DNA of 64,000 nt from Isoetes taiwanensis (taxonomy: Eukaryota > Streptophyta > Lycopodiopsida > Isoetales > Isoetaceae). Each line of letters starts with the position of its first letter. The stretch's first letter is position 1. Below the pieces are notes generated by a model. It saw nothing but the letters and a program-made list of their open reading frames with translations, did no database searches and was not told where the DNA came from. A program made the translations under genes and the position numbers. The stretch is from contig JAJEKV010000039.1 of NCBI GenBank assembly GCA_021234155.1, positions 8,137,077-8,201,076 on the forward strand, read 5' to 3'. Shown here piece after piece: positions 32,796 to 44,539 of the stretch.

Positions 32796-35580
32796 TCGAA
32801 GGACAACTAGACTGAGTGATCTTGCATACCACCACATACTGGCACAAGGATCAACCAAGGTGGACTGCCCTTCAAAATCCCACGCGGGCACGTGAACACC
32901 ACTCAAAGTTGACAAGTACAGAACAAATATATACCAATCAACTCCACAGAAAAATAGACAATTATCCACTCTGTAAACAAAAATATGAGCATTGACATGA
33001 GAAAGAAAAACAAACCGCTAGGCCTTCAAGAGGAAAATACCCATAAGTAGCTGAAGAGCTTCAAAATCGAAGTACCATTGCATAAATTTTGAGCCCAAAA
33101 TACTATGAGCATTGAGGGCACTAGAAGTCACAAGGAGTCTCCTAACTTCTACTCCCCTAAACCAAGTAGGCAATAAAGCAAGAGCCATTCTCCACCTAGC
33201 ACAAAGGTCATTTTCACCTCTCCACAAGCAACATGGACAAAATAAAATCTCTAACCCTCATGAATCGGCAACCGCACAAAAGTAAAATATGATGTCACTC
33301 ATGTGCATACAAGACCTAAACCTAAGGAGAGGAATTTAACATTGCAAAGATAGACAATATAAGTTGGAAGCCACGCAATTTGTACTAAAAGACTGGCACT
33401 ACGATTGCTAAGGGCTCTTGAAAACCACAAGAGGTGAAAATACAAACAAATAAAACCATGAAGAACTAGACGACACAAGACTTGGAAAAAGAAAAAGTGG
33501 ACATTAACAAAATGAACTATAAATGAACTCTAATAGACTACTTTCGAGACATCAAAAGCAAAACGGCACGCCATTCTCTATTCCACTTCCTGTTCTTAAT
33601 GTCTTGCCAAGCAACTCTTTAACATCTTGCCAAGCAACGCAAAATTCTCATTCCACTTAATATTCTCTATTGCTTGCCAAACAATAAAATGCAGAAAAAG
33701 ACATTTTTTGGCACACTGGAGCCTCCTAGGACTTCGTCTACTGTACCCTCTCTTTTTCATACAAAATTGAACTAAAGAAGAAGAAGAAGAAGAAGAGATT
33801 TTAACATCACGCCACAAGGCAGCGTCCTATCGGACATGTGACACTTTACAACACACCCAGATGGGTCCTGCCCCCACCACTTTACATTGCTGAAGTGGGT
33901 CCTTCCCCCACCAATTTTACATTGCATGGCCATTTTCACAACGAGGCGTTGAACCCGTGACCTTGGGTTGTGGTTTCTACACCGAAATGAATCATGCACA
34001 TGATAAGCTTAATGAACCTAATGAAGCTCAAGCTGGAATAAAAAAGTCCGAACCATGCTAGCATATGATAAGGCGTTCTTGACGAGAAAAATGTGAAAAC
34101 AAACCACACTCTAAACTAAAGCCTGTAAACAGTCCACACTCTAAACTAATGCCTGTAGGCTGGTACATGACAGCGTAAGAGACTAAAGCAGCACAACAAA
34201 ATAGGAAAGGACAAACTAAGGTACAAAAAAACAAAGAGCAAAAAGGACACTGTTACAAAATCACAAGGCAGTTACCACAACTCATGCCAGCCACACCTCG
34301 TGCCAAAGTTGGGAGTACAAGTTGAGAATACTGTTTCCTCTTACATAGAAAGACCGTAAACCCAAATGAGTGTAAATAATAGGCACCCTACAAAACTAGC
34401 ATCCAAGCAGTACTAGAAAGTTCTAGAAAACAATAAACAACAACATGCTTTGGCAGGCTCTATGCTAGCATCTAATGAGAGAAGTTCCAGCATCTAATGA
34501 GAGAAGTTCGTGCGTCTAACAAGAGAAATTCCAAAATGAAATAATAGGGACAGGCTCACAGGTCAACATTAGAAGCAGGCAAAGAGCGGACAAAACAACA
34601 AGGTTGCGAAACCCTTGATCCCTACCACTAAAGCGGCATTCTGGTTGGAATTTAAGACAAGAAAGTGCACTAGTTACAAAAACTAAGATGAAGCCACGAC
34701 AAGAAAGGTCTGCAACTTCAAACGTTTCCCTAGCTGTTGTATTTTAATACAATTGTAGCTCTTCCCAAGCATATGAAAACGAAATGGCAGATCAAAGGAG
34801 GACTATCCTCGAGCCCAATCCAACAGTTTGGACCTGTGCTTACTACTTCTTGCAAATGTACCAGGATAACATAACTACTACTGCCAGGAGTCGCAACAAC
34901 ACCACCACAGAAGCGCAAGAGGGATAATGTAACCACTGCCAAGTTAACGCTAGAACATACCTGCAACAAGAACTATCGCGGCAGCTAACATGTGAGATGG
35001 TTAAAAGTACTGAACATATAATCAGCTAAAGATGGGACACATAAAGCTAGGAAACACGTTGGATCATGCGTATGGCATATAGATGTTGCCACTTAAAATG
35101 GAGTGTGACTAGAAGTATTGCCACTAAAAATGGAGTGTAACAAGAAGTGCATATGCTCCAACTACCAAATTAACCCAAACGATGTACAACCACCAAACCA
35201 TCCTGCAAAAACTTGAAACAAAATCTGTGCAACAAAAAGGCTAAATGTTTAGAAAACCTTGAGACAATGCTGAGCATGTGAATTAAATATAACATATCTT
35301 GAACCTGAAAAGTTGAAGATAATTTGTCTGTATTAAGAAAAATAGAATCTAAACTATCTCACTGCATAACCCTTTTGCAACACCAAAGGAGCTCTGAAAT
35401 AGACTGACAAATTGCGAATAATAGCCTTAAGCCAATAACATAAGCATCCAAAACAGACTCCACAAAACTGCAAATGCATACCTTGCTCAAAATGTTTCTA
35501 TCTCCACATCAAATGCCAACCTTAAACACACCAGCAGATTGCATCTCATATCTGAGAATGTGCACAGTCGAACTCCATGC
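32796..35580. other. Intergenic, old repeats, no gene seen
   Basis: No frame longer than chance with a recognisable protein. There is a gaa microsatellite at about 33776-33797. The text around 34440-34510 contains three near copies of agagaagttc preceded by gcatctaatg. The bases preceding 29819 and following 32795 were contiguous before the LINE inserted. Confidence 0.4.
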
Positions 35581-35584
35581 CAAT

Positions 35585-37165
35585 CAAAGAAGAATTGATC
35601 GCCACACGCTGGAAAGCCAAGGCTTACCAAGCTAAGATTGCCCATAGCCTACGGATACCGCTCCTGATATTAGCCATAGCTACACCTCTTCTTAAATAAC
35701 CAGAGACGCGAAGAATTAAGAGAAAGCATGAACTCACTACTATAACCAGAGATGTGAGAATTAAGAGAAAGCATCGGCTCACTACGTTAGCAAAAAAGCA
35801 AAGGGCTACAAGCTTCCCTAGGAGGTTAGAAAGAAGGATGTTCCCTAGAGTTCATAGGCATTAGGCTAACTGTTGCACCATGTCTAGTAAATCATGATTG
35901 TGATGCCAAATGCAATTAATTAACAGTCAAGGTCATAAAAAACTTCAAAGAGCAGGAGACAAACCAGATTTGAGTCTATGTCTATAAGCAACCAGACAAA
36001 CTATAAGCCTAGAAGTGATCTGTCAAGACTTATGTATTGCGTGCAGAAAAGGCCCAGCAAATCATCACACCTAGAACATCTATAGGCTTCATACATGGTA
36101 TGCAAAACGGAATGCATAAGAACAAAACGTAGATCAATTGCATCATAACAGCTTGAAATTTGTGATATCTCATCGATATCCCCACTGCAAAAACTCACCT
36201 AGGTTGTAGAGCTTGTTCGTGATACAGAAGAAAACCACCTGACTAGACTCGAGTTACAAAAGGGCAAACTCCAAATGACATTCTTTGGCTAGGCTTGTGC
36301 ATATTCAAACTCCCTTGGGCTGAGTTACCGTGACTGCAATTGGGTATAGTCAAAACTCCAAGTTTGTCAAATAAGAATTGATCGCCACGGTCTAGAAAAC
36401 GAAGGCTACCAAGCTGAAATTATCCGTAGCTACACCTCCCCTTAGATACCCAAAGACGTAAGATTTAAGAAAGGAGATGAGCTTATTACTATAGCAAAAA
36501 GTAAGAGGCTGCAAACTGCATTAGGAGGTCTAGAAGAATGTTCCCTGCAAGCGTATAGCAGTAGGCTAACAGTTACATCACGCCTGGTAAATCATGATCG
36601 TGATGTTGAATGAAACTAACTGAAATAACTATGGAAAGATCTATTAAATGCAATTCACATGACTAGACCCAGTCCTCAAAAACCCTTAAAAGGCAAGGTC
36701 ATAGAAAACTTCAAAGAGTTGGCACAAACCAGATTTGAATCCCTGTCTACATGCAACCCAACAACAAGTTGAGCGACAACATACTAACCTAGATATGAAA
36801 TTAACTAGAAGTCCAGAAGCGGTCTATCAAGAGTTGCACAGCACCCATAAAACATGCAGAAATTCACCACACCTAGAAAATGGGCTTCAAGGCATGGGAT
36901 ACCATATGGGACACATAAGAACAAAAACTCAGATTAATTATACAACAAACAGCTTGAAATTTCTGTTTTCCCTCGAATATCACCACCAAAAACTAAGCAT
37001 AAGAACAAACGTAGACCAATGCATCACAAACAGCTTGAAAAGTTGTGTTTTTCCATCAAATATCACCACTGCAAAAACTGACTCAGACTATAGAGTATAG
37101 TTTGCTACACAGATAAAAACCGCCGAACTAACTCAAGCTACAAACAGGCAAGCTCCAAATGACAA
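35585..37165. repeat. Diverged tandem duplication, unit about 0.8 kb
   Basis: Copy 1 (about 35585-36365) and copy 2 (about 36366-37165) share ordered landmarks: agaattgatcgccac, taggctaac, gtaaatcatgat, aaaacttcaaagag, aaaccagatttga, cacacctagaa, cataagaacaaaa, acagcttgaaa, and actgcaaaaact near the end. Copy 2 has an internal duplication of the cataagaac...cagcttgaaa segment. No coding potential is seen; it could be duplicated intron or UTR. Confidence 0.65.
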
Positions 37166-37267
37166 TATGTCAAGCTCAGTATAATCCATACTGGGCAGAA
37201 ATAAAGAGGAACAGACGAAAATCCAAAGATTACCTCTAGTGGAAATTACCTCTGGCTGAGATTGAGC

Positions 37268-37284
37268 ATATTCGAACTCCATGC
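37268..37284 (-). other. Possible short 5' exon of an unidentified gene
   Basis: On the minus strand an ATG followed by GAGTTCGAATATGCTCAA ends at a GT-containing splice-like site (cagag|gtaatt). Related sequence occurs near 36310 in the neighbouring duplication. No family can be named, and chance is possible. Confidence 0.15.
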
Positions 37285-37494
37285 CTTGGTGATGATGGGG
37301 CCAGCAGAGGATCCCACAAAAGCAGAACAGATTACGAACCCAAATCGAAATTTCATAACCCTAAGTCTGAAGCCGTTGTTCATGTTTATCTACAATCGAG
37401 ACAAGAAGCAAGGTACTGACCATGGCGTCCTCCGAAATAACGAGCTCAACTACTGTGGAAAGCACCGTGGTGCTTTTGGATAAAAAATGAGCAA

Positions 37495-38990
37495 GTGAAA
37501 AAGAAAATGAATGGCAAGCGAATGGGATATAGGCGCAATGCTGGTGTTACGCAAGGGTGCCCTCTGTCGCCTACGCTATTTGGCATCCTTATAGATAACC
37601 TAGAGCAGTGGATATGCACACAAGGAGGAGATGGGGTGTTACTTGCAGGGTTTGTGATCCGCTTATTATTATATGCAGATGACATTGTATTGTTGTCAAG
37701 AAGCAAAAAGGGGACGCAGAGACACATGGACACATTAGCAGCCTTTTTTGATGCAACAGGGATGAAAGTCAATTTGGAGAAGACCAAGATAGTGTTGTTT
37801 GGAACTAGTCTGGATAAGAATTATGCTTTCTCTTACAAAGGGAAAGAAGTCGAGATTATTAGCTCCTATAAATATCTAGGTCTCATTGTGGACAAGCACT
37901 TCAGATGGAATCAAACAATCGAACAAAGAGCCAATGGGGGACTAAAGGCACTATTTGCTATGCAAAAGAAATGCCTAAATGCAGATATTTGGAATTTCCA
38001 TCTAAAAAGGATGATGTTCCAGACACTAGTACAGACGGTGGTGCTATATGGCTGTGAGGTCTGGGGTCCTGGGTTATCACTAGAACTCTGGCAAAAGATA
38101 GAAAAAGGTACAAAAGAAGTTTTTACACACTGAGCTTGAGGTTAAAATGCAGACGCCATATGACATGATCTTGGCAGAATGTGATATGATGCAGTTAGAG
38201 TGTGAAGCATTATGTCGTTTTCTAACATACCTTAGCAGGCTAGGAGGATTGGAAGAAGATAGCTATCCGAGACTGGCACTGAATGCGACAATAGCGAAAG
38301 GTTGGTACGCAGATGGAATGACTTGGTTAAGAAAATGGGGTATTCACATCCAAGACTTGGCACGCAATAAGGGCCGGATCCGAGACTGGATAAAAGAGAC
38401 CATCCGAGGAAGAATCTGGCACACCCCTGGTATTAAGATGCGGCAGTATAGGGAAAAGATAATTCCAACGCTCCAGGCAATGAACTATTTGAATGAGAAC
38501 ATCTCCGTGAAAAAACGACATGCTATCTGCATGATGCATTTTAGTGCGTACCATTTAAGTGAAGAAGTTGGCAGATGGTACAACATCCAGAGAGAGTATC
38601 GAACATGCCAGGCATGTGGCTCAGACGAAGTAGAGGATGAAGAGCATGCAAAAATACACTGCCAAACATATCAAGCTCTAGGGGATAGTTTGGTCTTGCC
38701 ATATCCAATTTGCAACAATTTTTTAACATGCCAGCCTCGACGGTGGGTAGCTTTCTGATTGATATGTTGGACTTGAGGGATGTAGCAATTAAACATGTTA
38801 TTGAATCTAGTGAAGATGAGAAAGAGGAGAGCAACGACGAGTTATCCGATGATGAGTGCTTGCCAGATGACACGATTTTTTGTTTTGGATAAGTTTCTTT
38901 TTTATTGGATGTAATCTATTTTATAGACCTGATGGTCTGACAAGACGAAATAATACAATTCATTTCACTTCACTTCACTTCTCTCATGCC
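37495..38990 (+). pseudogene. LINE RT fragment, non-L1 type, with pentamer 3' tail
   Basis: Starts at RT motif B (GVTQGCPLSPTLFGILID), then LLLYADDIVLLSRS (motif C) and SSYKYLGLIVDKHFRWNQTI. After a frameshift near 38110 comes a C-terminal region with a C-x2-C...H...C knuckle (CQACGSDEVEDEEHAKIHC, about 38608-38662). The 3' end is not poly-A but a cactt/ttcac pentamer run (about 38966-38984), as in CR1- or RTE-like LINEs with short tandem tails. It lacks endonuclease and motif A. It may be the same lineage as the LINE split at 10.6 kb, but the two do not overlap enough to compare. Confidence 0.8.
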
Positions 38991-39610
38991 AGTTTACATC
39001 GCATTTGTAGACTTTAAAAAAGCATTTGATAAGGTGCCACGTGACCAATTGTGGGAAAGATTGGATAAGTTGAAGGTGCCCAAGGAGCTTAGAGATGCAG
39101 TCCGAGTTCTATATGAAAAAGTGCTTGTGCAATTATCTTTATCATTTTCATTGGATATCCAGGACCATGTTGAAATTAATCTTGGGGTCAAACAGGGATG
39201 TCCGCTATCCTCCACATTGTTTGGACTTTTTATAGATGGTTTAGAGGATTGGTTGCTTAAGAATTGAATGGAAATACATGGATATGTGATCCAGTTGCTA
39301 ATGTATGCAGATGATGTAGTCATTTTTGCACACTTTAAGGATCATATGCAAAAACACTTGGAAGGGTTGGCTGAATTTTGTGATCAAACAGATACGCAGG
39401 TGAACCTCAGCATTATGACTGTAGGAGTGCTTAAACAAGAACCCATCTTCAGATATAAGGGGAGTGTGGTAAGTATGTGTGATTCATAGAAATATTTAGG
39501 CCTTGTATTTAGCATGAATCATAGATGGAATGCATGCATTACACAACGAATTGATGGTGGACAAAGGGCTTTATATTGTAACTTTTGTGCTCTGGTTTTT
39601 CATGCAAAAA
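38991..39610 (+). pseudogene. Second LINE RT fragment of the same non-L1 type
   Basis: Begins directly after the pentamer tail: VYIAFVDFKKAFDKVPRDQL (motif A), GVKQGCPLSSTLFGLFID (motif B), LLMYADDVVIFAHF (motif C), KYLGLVFSMNHRWN. One frame is kept for about 200 codons with only two stops (39265 and 39487). It is clearly related to the fragment to its left but diverged, and truncated on both sides. Confidence 0.8.
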
Positions 39611-39719
39611 GAACACATAGTTGTCATGCTTGTTTATGCATGATTTTCACCATGGTGTTTTACACAAAACGGACGCATAAATTTTATGTGTGTTTTTTCA
39701 CTAAAAAATAATACAGTGC

Positions 39720-40380
39720 ATGGTTATGGTTTTTAGGTTTGGTCTTAACCCAAAGCAACACATGACTTCCATATATAAGTTTCCTTTTTTGTGTAGTTTT
39801 CGATCGCTTGTCCACATGATTGTAGTATAACCGATGTTGATTGTAACCAATGTTGTTCTTTTCTTGTACAATAAGACACTTTTTTCTAGTGTAGTCTTAA
39901 AGAAACAATGCGTTGGATTAAAACAAACGCCTTTTTAATCGAACCCAAACAAGTCCATTCAGACATCATTCACTATCCTCAATTAGGTCCACATCCATTG
40001 TTGTCCCCTGTAAGACATATCTAAGTTATTTTTAGCAAGCAAATGGATAATATTCAACACTTTAAAAGCTCTTCCACCAATAGTATCTTCAGAGCAAGAA
40101 CAATGTAAATGACATGGTTGTTCATAAAAAATTTTAAAGAGTGAAAACTGGAGTTTAAAAGAAAATCTTTACATGCTACATGTGATGAAAGAACGAATCA
40201 CAGAAGTGGAGGCTTTCCAACAAAAAGACCTTGAGGAAATACCTAGTGTATAAGGATGTAAAAAGAAAATAAAGCAAGTAGATAACAGTTCTCAACCATG
40301 ATTCCATCCCAAAGAGGATATGCATCAGGCCCCCTTCTAATTCCTTTAATCAATAATATTTTACAACAAGCTTCTTTCTA
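39720..40380. other. Intergenic, nothing identified
   Basis: AT-rich, no supported frame, RNA or repeat end. Confidence 0.4.
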
Positions 40381-41310
40381 GTGGCCCTATATGCGTTTAA
40401 AAGCTCTTCCATGTTAGAGCATGAATTGTCTCATGGCAATGTGCATGGCGATGAAATTCTTGCAGAAATGGAGTTGAGGCATGCCTTGGATGAAATGCTA
40501 GATAGAAAGGAGTTAGAAAAAGACATAAAAGTTGATAGGCTAGTGCAGATTGATGACAAGAAAGTATGGAAGGCAACTCTAATTAGTCATCTTAATAGAA
40601 ATCCATGGCTCTCGAAGGATAGGTTGACTAGAGTGAAAAGCCATATATACTCAATACTGTAATGAAGTTGGCAAGTCAATGCTGCAACATTGCTCGAAAT
40701 TGGATCTGATTGTGCCGTGTATTTCGAAGTAGAAAAGGCTGAAGTTTTAAAGTGTAAGCATGGCAGCAGGAAAAACACTCGTATGGTATATCGGTAGAGT
40801 TTTAAGTATCAGGAGAAAGATGGGTAAACGTGGAGCGAAAGTAGAGAGCCTATTGACTTGACCAGGAGGCCATCTTATTGTGTGGAGGTGAATTTGGCTT
40901 GGTATGAAGAGCACAAGTATAGTACTTGATTTTCCTACGACTTGTCTGATCTTCAGCTAATATCTCTTGACTCAATTGTTTTGCTCGTTTGCATGGTATA
41001 CAAACCTGAAACACATAGATACTATTTAGATCGGAATGGCATATGCCAGTTTGATAAGTTTTTAACTGATCAACAAACAGGTTTATATGTATGATATTGG
41101 AATTTTTGAGAATTACTTTATTGCTTTAACTTTTCTACCTTTGTTCCTTTGCAGATCAGAAAGGGAAGACAAAGATCGTTTGAAGATCTGAGCTCTTTGT
41201 ACTCACAATATTGGTAATTAGTGCAACCTCCTTTTAAGTAGAATACCAACAATAACGTTCTGATTGTTTGATTGCTTGTTTTCAGTTCTTGCAAAAAGAA
41301 AAGGTAAGAA
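40381..41310 (+). pseudogene. Unidentified gene remnant with exon-like blocks
   Basis: An open stretch of about 93 codons is rich in charged helix-forming residues (EILAEMELRHALDEMLDRKE, then ATLISHLNRNPWLSKDRL), ending at 40662. Further blocks downstream are bounded by cag/gt-like sites, e.g. tgcag|atcagaaagggaag at 41153 and ttttcag|ttcttgcaaaaag at 41285. No family is recognised, and the frame is not continuous. A decayed host gene or captured exons both fit. Confidence 0.3.
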
Positions 41311-41459
41311 GTTGGAAGGATGCATGTCTAATATCAAGGCTTCTCAAGCAGTGACTGTGAGCTCTCCTAAATCTTTTTTAGCATTGTTCACGTGTTACAA
41401 TGTAAACATGAGCATTATCTGCTCGTGGCTATGCTTTTTGGACTAGTATAGAGGTGCTG

Positions 41460-43240
41460 TTAGCAGCAACAATGATGTTGACTTCTCAATTGTCAACTTA
41501 TTGCCTTGTTTTTTGGAGCACTATAAACAATGATTAGAGTACACATGCCAAAACTGGATGAGACCGTGATGTCAATTTTGTATATGTAATGGCAATAAAC
41601 AGAGTTTCTTCTCCTCGTTTGGATGGTATATGTTTTCAGAATTTTTGAGTCTTGTTTCCAATTCACAGCAGCTATATCTTCTGAGTCCTGGTTTCAGTAG
41701 CTATTTCTGGTATGCATAATGCATTCGGTTTATATGCCATGATGGTAGGTCAATCATGTTTAGCCATCCTTTAGCAGGTTTCTAGTTGATACTGTCCTTT
41801 TTCGCTGATGTTCTATTGCAAGTCTTTGGCTATTTGTATTTAGTAGTTTGGTTAAAAGTAAAATATAAGCAACACTGTCAGGCGTCTTGTGATGAGATTG
41901 GCCCATGCATTCATTGGCTATTTGTAAATCTATAGGAAGCCACAAGAGTTCACAGGAAGTAGATATGCTACTTTCATTATGACAGGTTTGATGAAAATAA
42001 AATGATTGGTAGCTCAGTACAGAAAGAGAGTTTTTAGAATTTTTTTGCTTAACTCATTTCTACTATCGAGATATCAATACCCTCCAGAAGCCTGACTGAA
42101 TAGTATTTTTGTCCAGGTTAGATTTTTCCAGATTATTTAACATGCATAGTCATTTAATTGTAAATCAAATCCATCCTTACCATTTGCAAACTGTGAATAT
42201 GGACAAGCAATCTTGTTAAGGCCAGATGCCATGTCGATCCTACTGGATCTGTGAATCGGATCATGCTGTAAGCATCTTTGCATATGTCGGCAATTCCAGA
42301 TTGTTTTACATGGGTTCGATGGTTTGAAATAGACTTGACGGTCCAGTGAACAATGTCTTTAGCAGTATGGTTAGCATAGTGCTTTGTGTTGACACAAAGC
42401 TATAGTATTTTCCGTTCATTTGTTCATCTCAGAGCTTAACCATTATAATTATGTTTCTTTCATTTGGAATCCGCCGAAGTTCATTGTAGTTCAAACAAAA
42501 TTTGGTTTCATAACTCAATAGTTCAACATGATTCATTTTGTATCCAACAATTTCATGTTGCAATACATAGTGTCATACAAACTTGTGCCCACAAAATCAA
42601 CTACTCTTACCATGCTTTCTTTTTCAATGACTACATGCGCATAGCCTTAAAAGGCAAAAAGAAAAAAAAAAAAAAAAAAAAAAAACTTGCAAAATGGACG
42701 TGAATTAGGCATAAGGAAGGGGTTAGAAAATAATAAAGAAGAGATTGGAACATCACTTGGACAACACATAGGGAAAAAAGGGCTCCCATGGAAATTACCA
42801 TTATTATTTTTAATGGAATATTTTTAAACTGAAGAATGGGTCATGGAATTGAACCATCCAAGAGGGCAGTCACATCTTAGCTTGGGCTTTCCATTTTTTC
42901 GCTTGATTCTTCTTTTAGTGCTCAACCAACTAGGGACTCTAATACTACAAGAGACAAAAGAAAGTGAAACTAATGGTGGGCAAATGGATCTGGGAAAATG
43001 CCTAGAGTGAGATGCATCACCTTGGCTTCTAATGAAGGCAATGGCGAGTGTAGGTGGTGTGGTATGGATGAAGTTGCAATGATTGTGGCCTAAGTTGAGG
43101 GGCTTTGAAGAAATATGCTAATGAGCTATCATAATTAACTAGAGACCTAGGGGCACAAAATAGAAATAGGGTTGTTCATTTTCTCTGACGTGTAATTTCG
43201 TGTCGCCATGTGGCACTACTCTGCAATGCGGAATAGAAGT
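41460..43240. other. Intergenic with a 20+ bp poly-A tract at 42663-42685
   Basis: No gene seen. The A tract follows ccttaaaaggcaaaaag and might mark the 3' end of an old retroposon, but no flanking duplication was found. Confidence 0.4.
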
Positions 43241-43359
43241 TGGGTGGATCGATTCCGCATGACTGGCGGCATAGATTTTAGGGCTTTGTTTTTAGGGTTT
43301 CGTTTTTAGGGTTCTTGGAGCTCCTCCACACTGCCACATCTCGCAAGTCTGCTCTGCGA

Positions 43360-43710
43360 GCAAATCTTTAGGGCCGCAGGTCTTCCGGCATCTTCAGGGT
43401 CGCAGATCGAAGTTCACACAGATCTTCAAGCAAATCTTTTTGTAAGCAAATCTTCGGGTCTGCAGATCTTCGAGTCTGCAAATCTTTGGGTCGCTTAGAT
43501 CACAGGTAGTTGTTCTACGAAGGATTTTACCAAGATCGCAGGTAGTTGTTCTTCGAAAAGATGCTATGATAATTTGGCAAAAGCTCAAGAACTCCCCTAT
43601 TTCGTCGGTCGCAGGATCCCACCTGCAAAACAGGGAATGGAAGATTTGCAGACCCGAAGATTTTGCAGGTCGCAGGATCCCACTTGCAAAACCGGGAATG
43701 GAGTCTCAAC
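43360..43710. repeat. Cluster of gcagatcttcg-type repeats and a 36-bp direct repeat
   Basis: Variants of (tctgcaaatcttcgg) recur between 43370 and 43500. A 36-bp block beginning gtcgcaggatcccacctgca occurs at about 43600 and again at about 43668. Just upstream, ttttagggtttcgtttttaggg resembles plant telo-box-containing leader sequence, not a telomere array. Confidence 0.6.
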
Positions 43711-44332
43711 CTCCATTCCCCTATACAAGAAGTCAATTGTGCCACCATGAGATAGATGCAATTAATTTAAACAATAACAAAGAATAAAAACATGATATTG
43801 CAGGACGTGACCACCTTTTTGGGGACTCGTGGTGGTATCTTTTGTTCCTATTCCTCACATGCTTATTTTGATATTATCATGATCGATTGTCGATGTGGTG
43901 GCCTAGTGGCTGGTACCAGTATTAAGAAATATCTCAATATCTTCACTCTTATAAAATCTTTGAGTTCTACTCGTCATGTTAAAGGTTCATGACATATAAG
44001 GTTCATGACAATAGTTGGGAATAAGGAACTATAAGTTGAGTTATGGTTATTTAGTGCCTTTGTGTTAAGAGGTGAAACTTGCTTCTATAGATTTACCTTG
44101 ATGGAGGGGATGAAGGGGCGGTGGTTGGTAAGATTCATGGGCAAATATAACGTGGAGGAGTTACTTGAACTTATGGTAGGCTTGGATCAACATATAATTA
44201 TAGTTGAAGGGGTTTAACATGAACGCATATTATCGTTTATGGCGTGTATTATCATTTATGGGCGGTCAGATGACGACACCTTTTACAAAATATGCTGGCT
44301 GGGAAGATCTGAGCCACCGGTATGGGGTCAAC

Positions 44333-44353
44333 ATGGGGTCAAATTGACCCCAT
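44333..44353. repeat. 21-bp perfect palindrome next to the HUH gene
   Basis: ATGGGGTCAA, one central A, then TTGACCCCAT. A direct half-copy (tatggggtcaac) lies just to the left. It is placed about 190 bp beyond the 3' end of the HUH-endonuclease remnant (minus strand). HUH enzymes act at hairpin-forming ends, so a terminus or origin role is possible but unproven. Confidence 0.85.
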
Positions 44354-44539
44354 TTAATAGAAGCGCCTCTTGCACAAAACCATTGCTTGAAACAAAATAC
44401 AAGAGAGAGAAAGTAAATACAGTACCATAAAGGAAGTAAATTAATTGAAACTGTTATTTCTTTACAGCACAAACGTGGCATGGCATATGTACATTCATGC
44501 AATGACAAAGTACAGAGAAGGCTGAACATAAGCATAAAC

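Noticed and set aside
42663-42685. Poly-A tract as the 3' end of a retroposon
   Set aside because: No flanking target duplication or element body could be identified.
43270-43315. TTTTAGGG-like motifs as an interstitial telomere array
   Set aside because: The units are irregular (gctttg and tttcg between them) and only three; more like a telo-box-containing leader.
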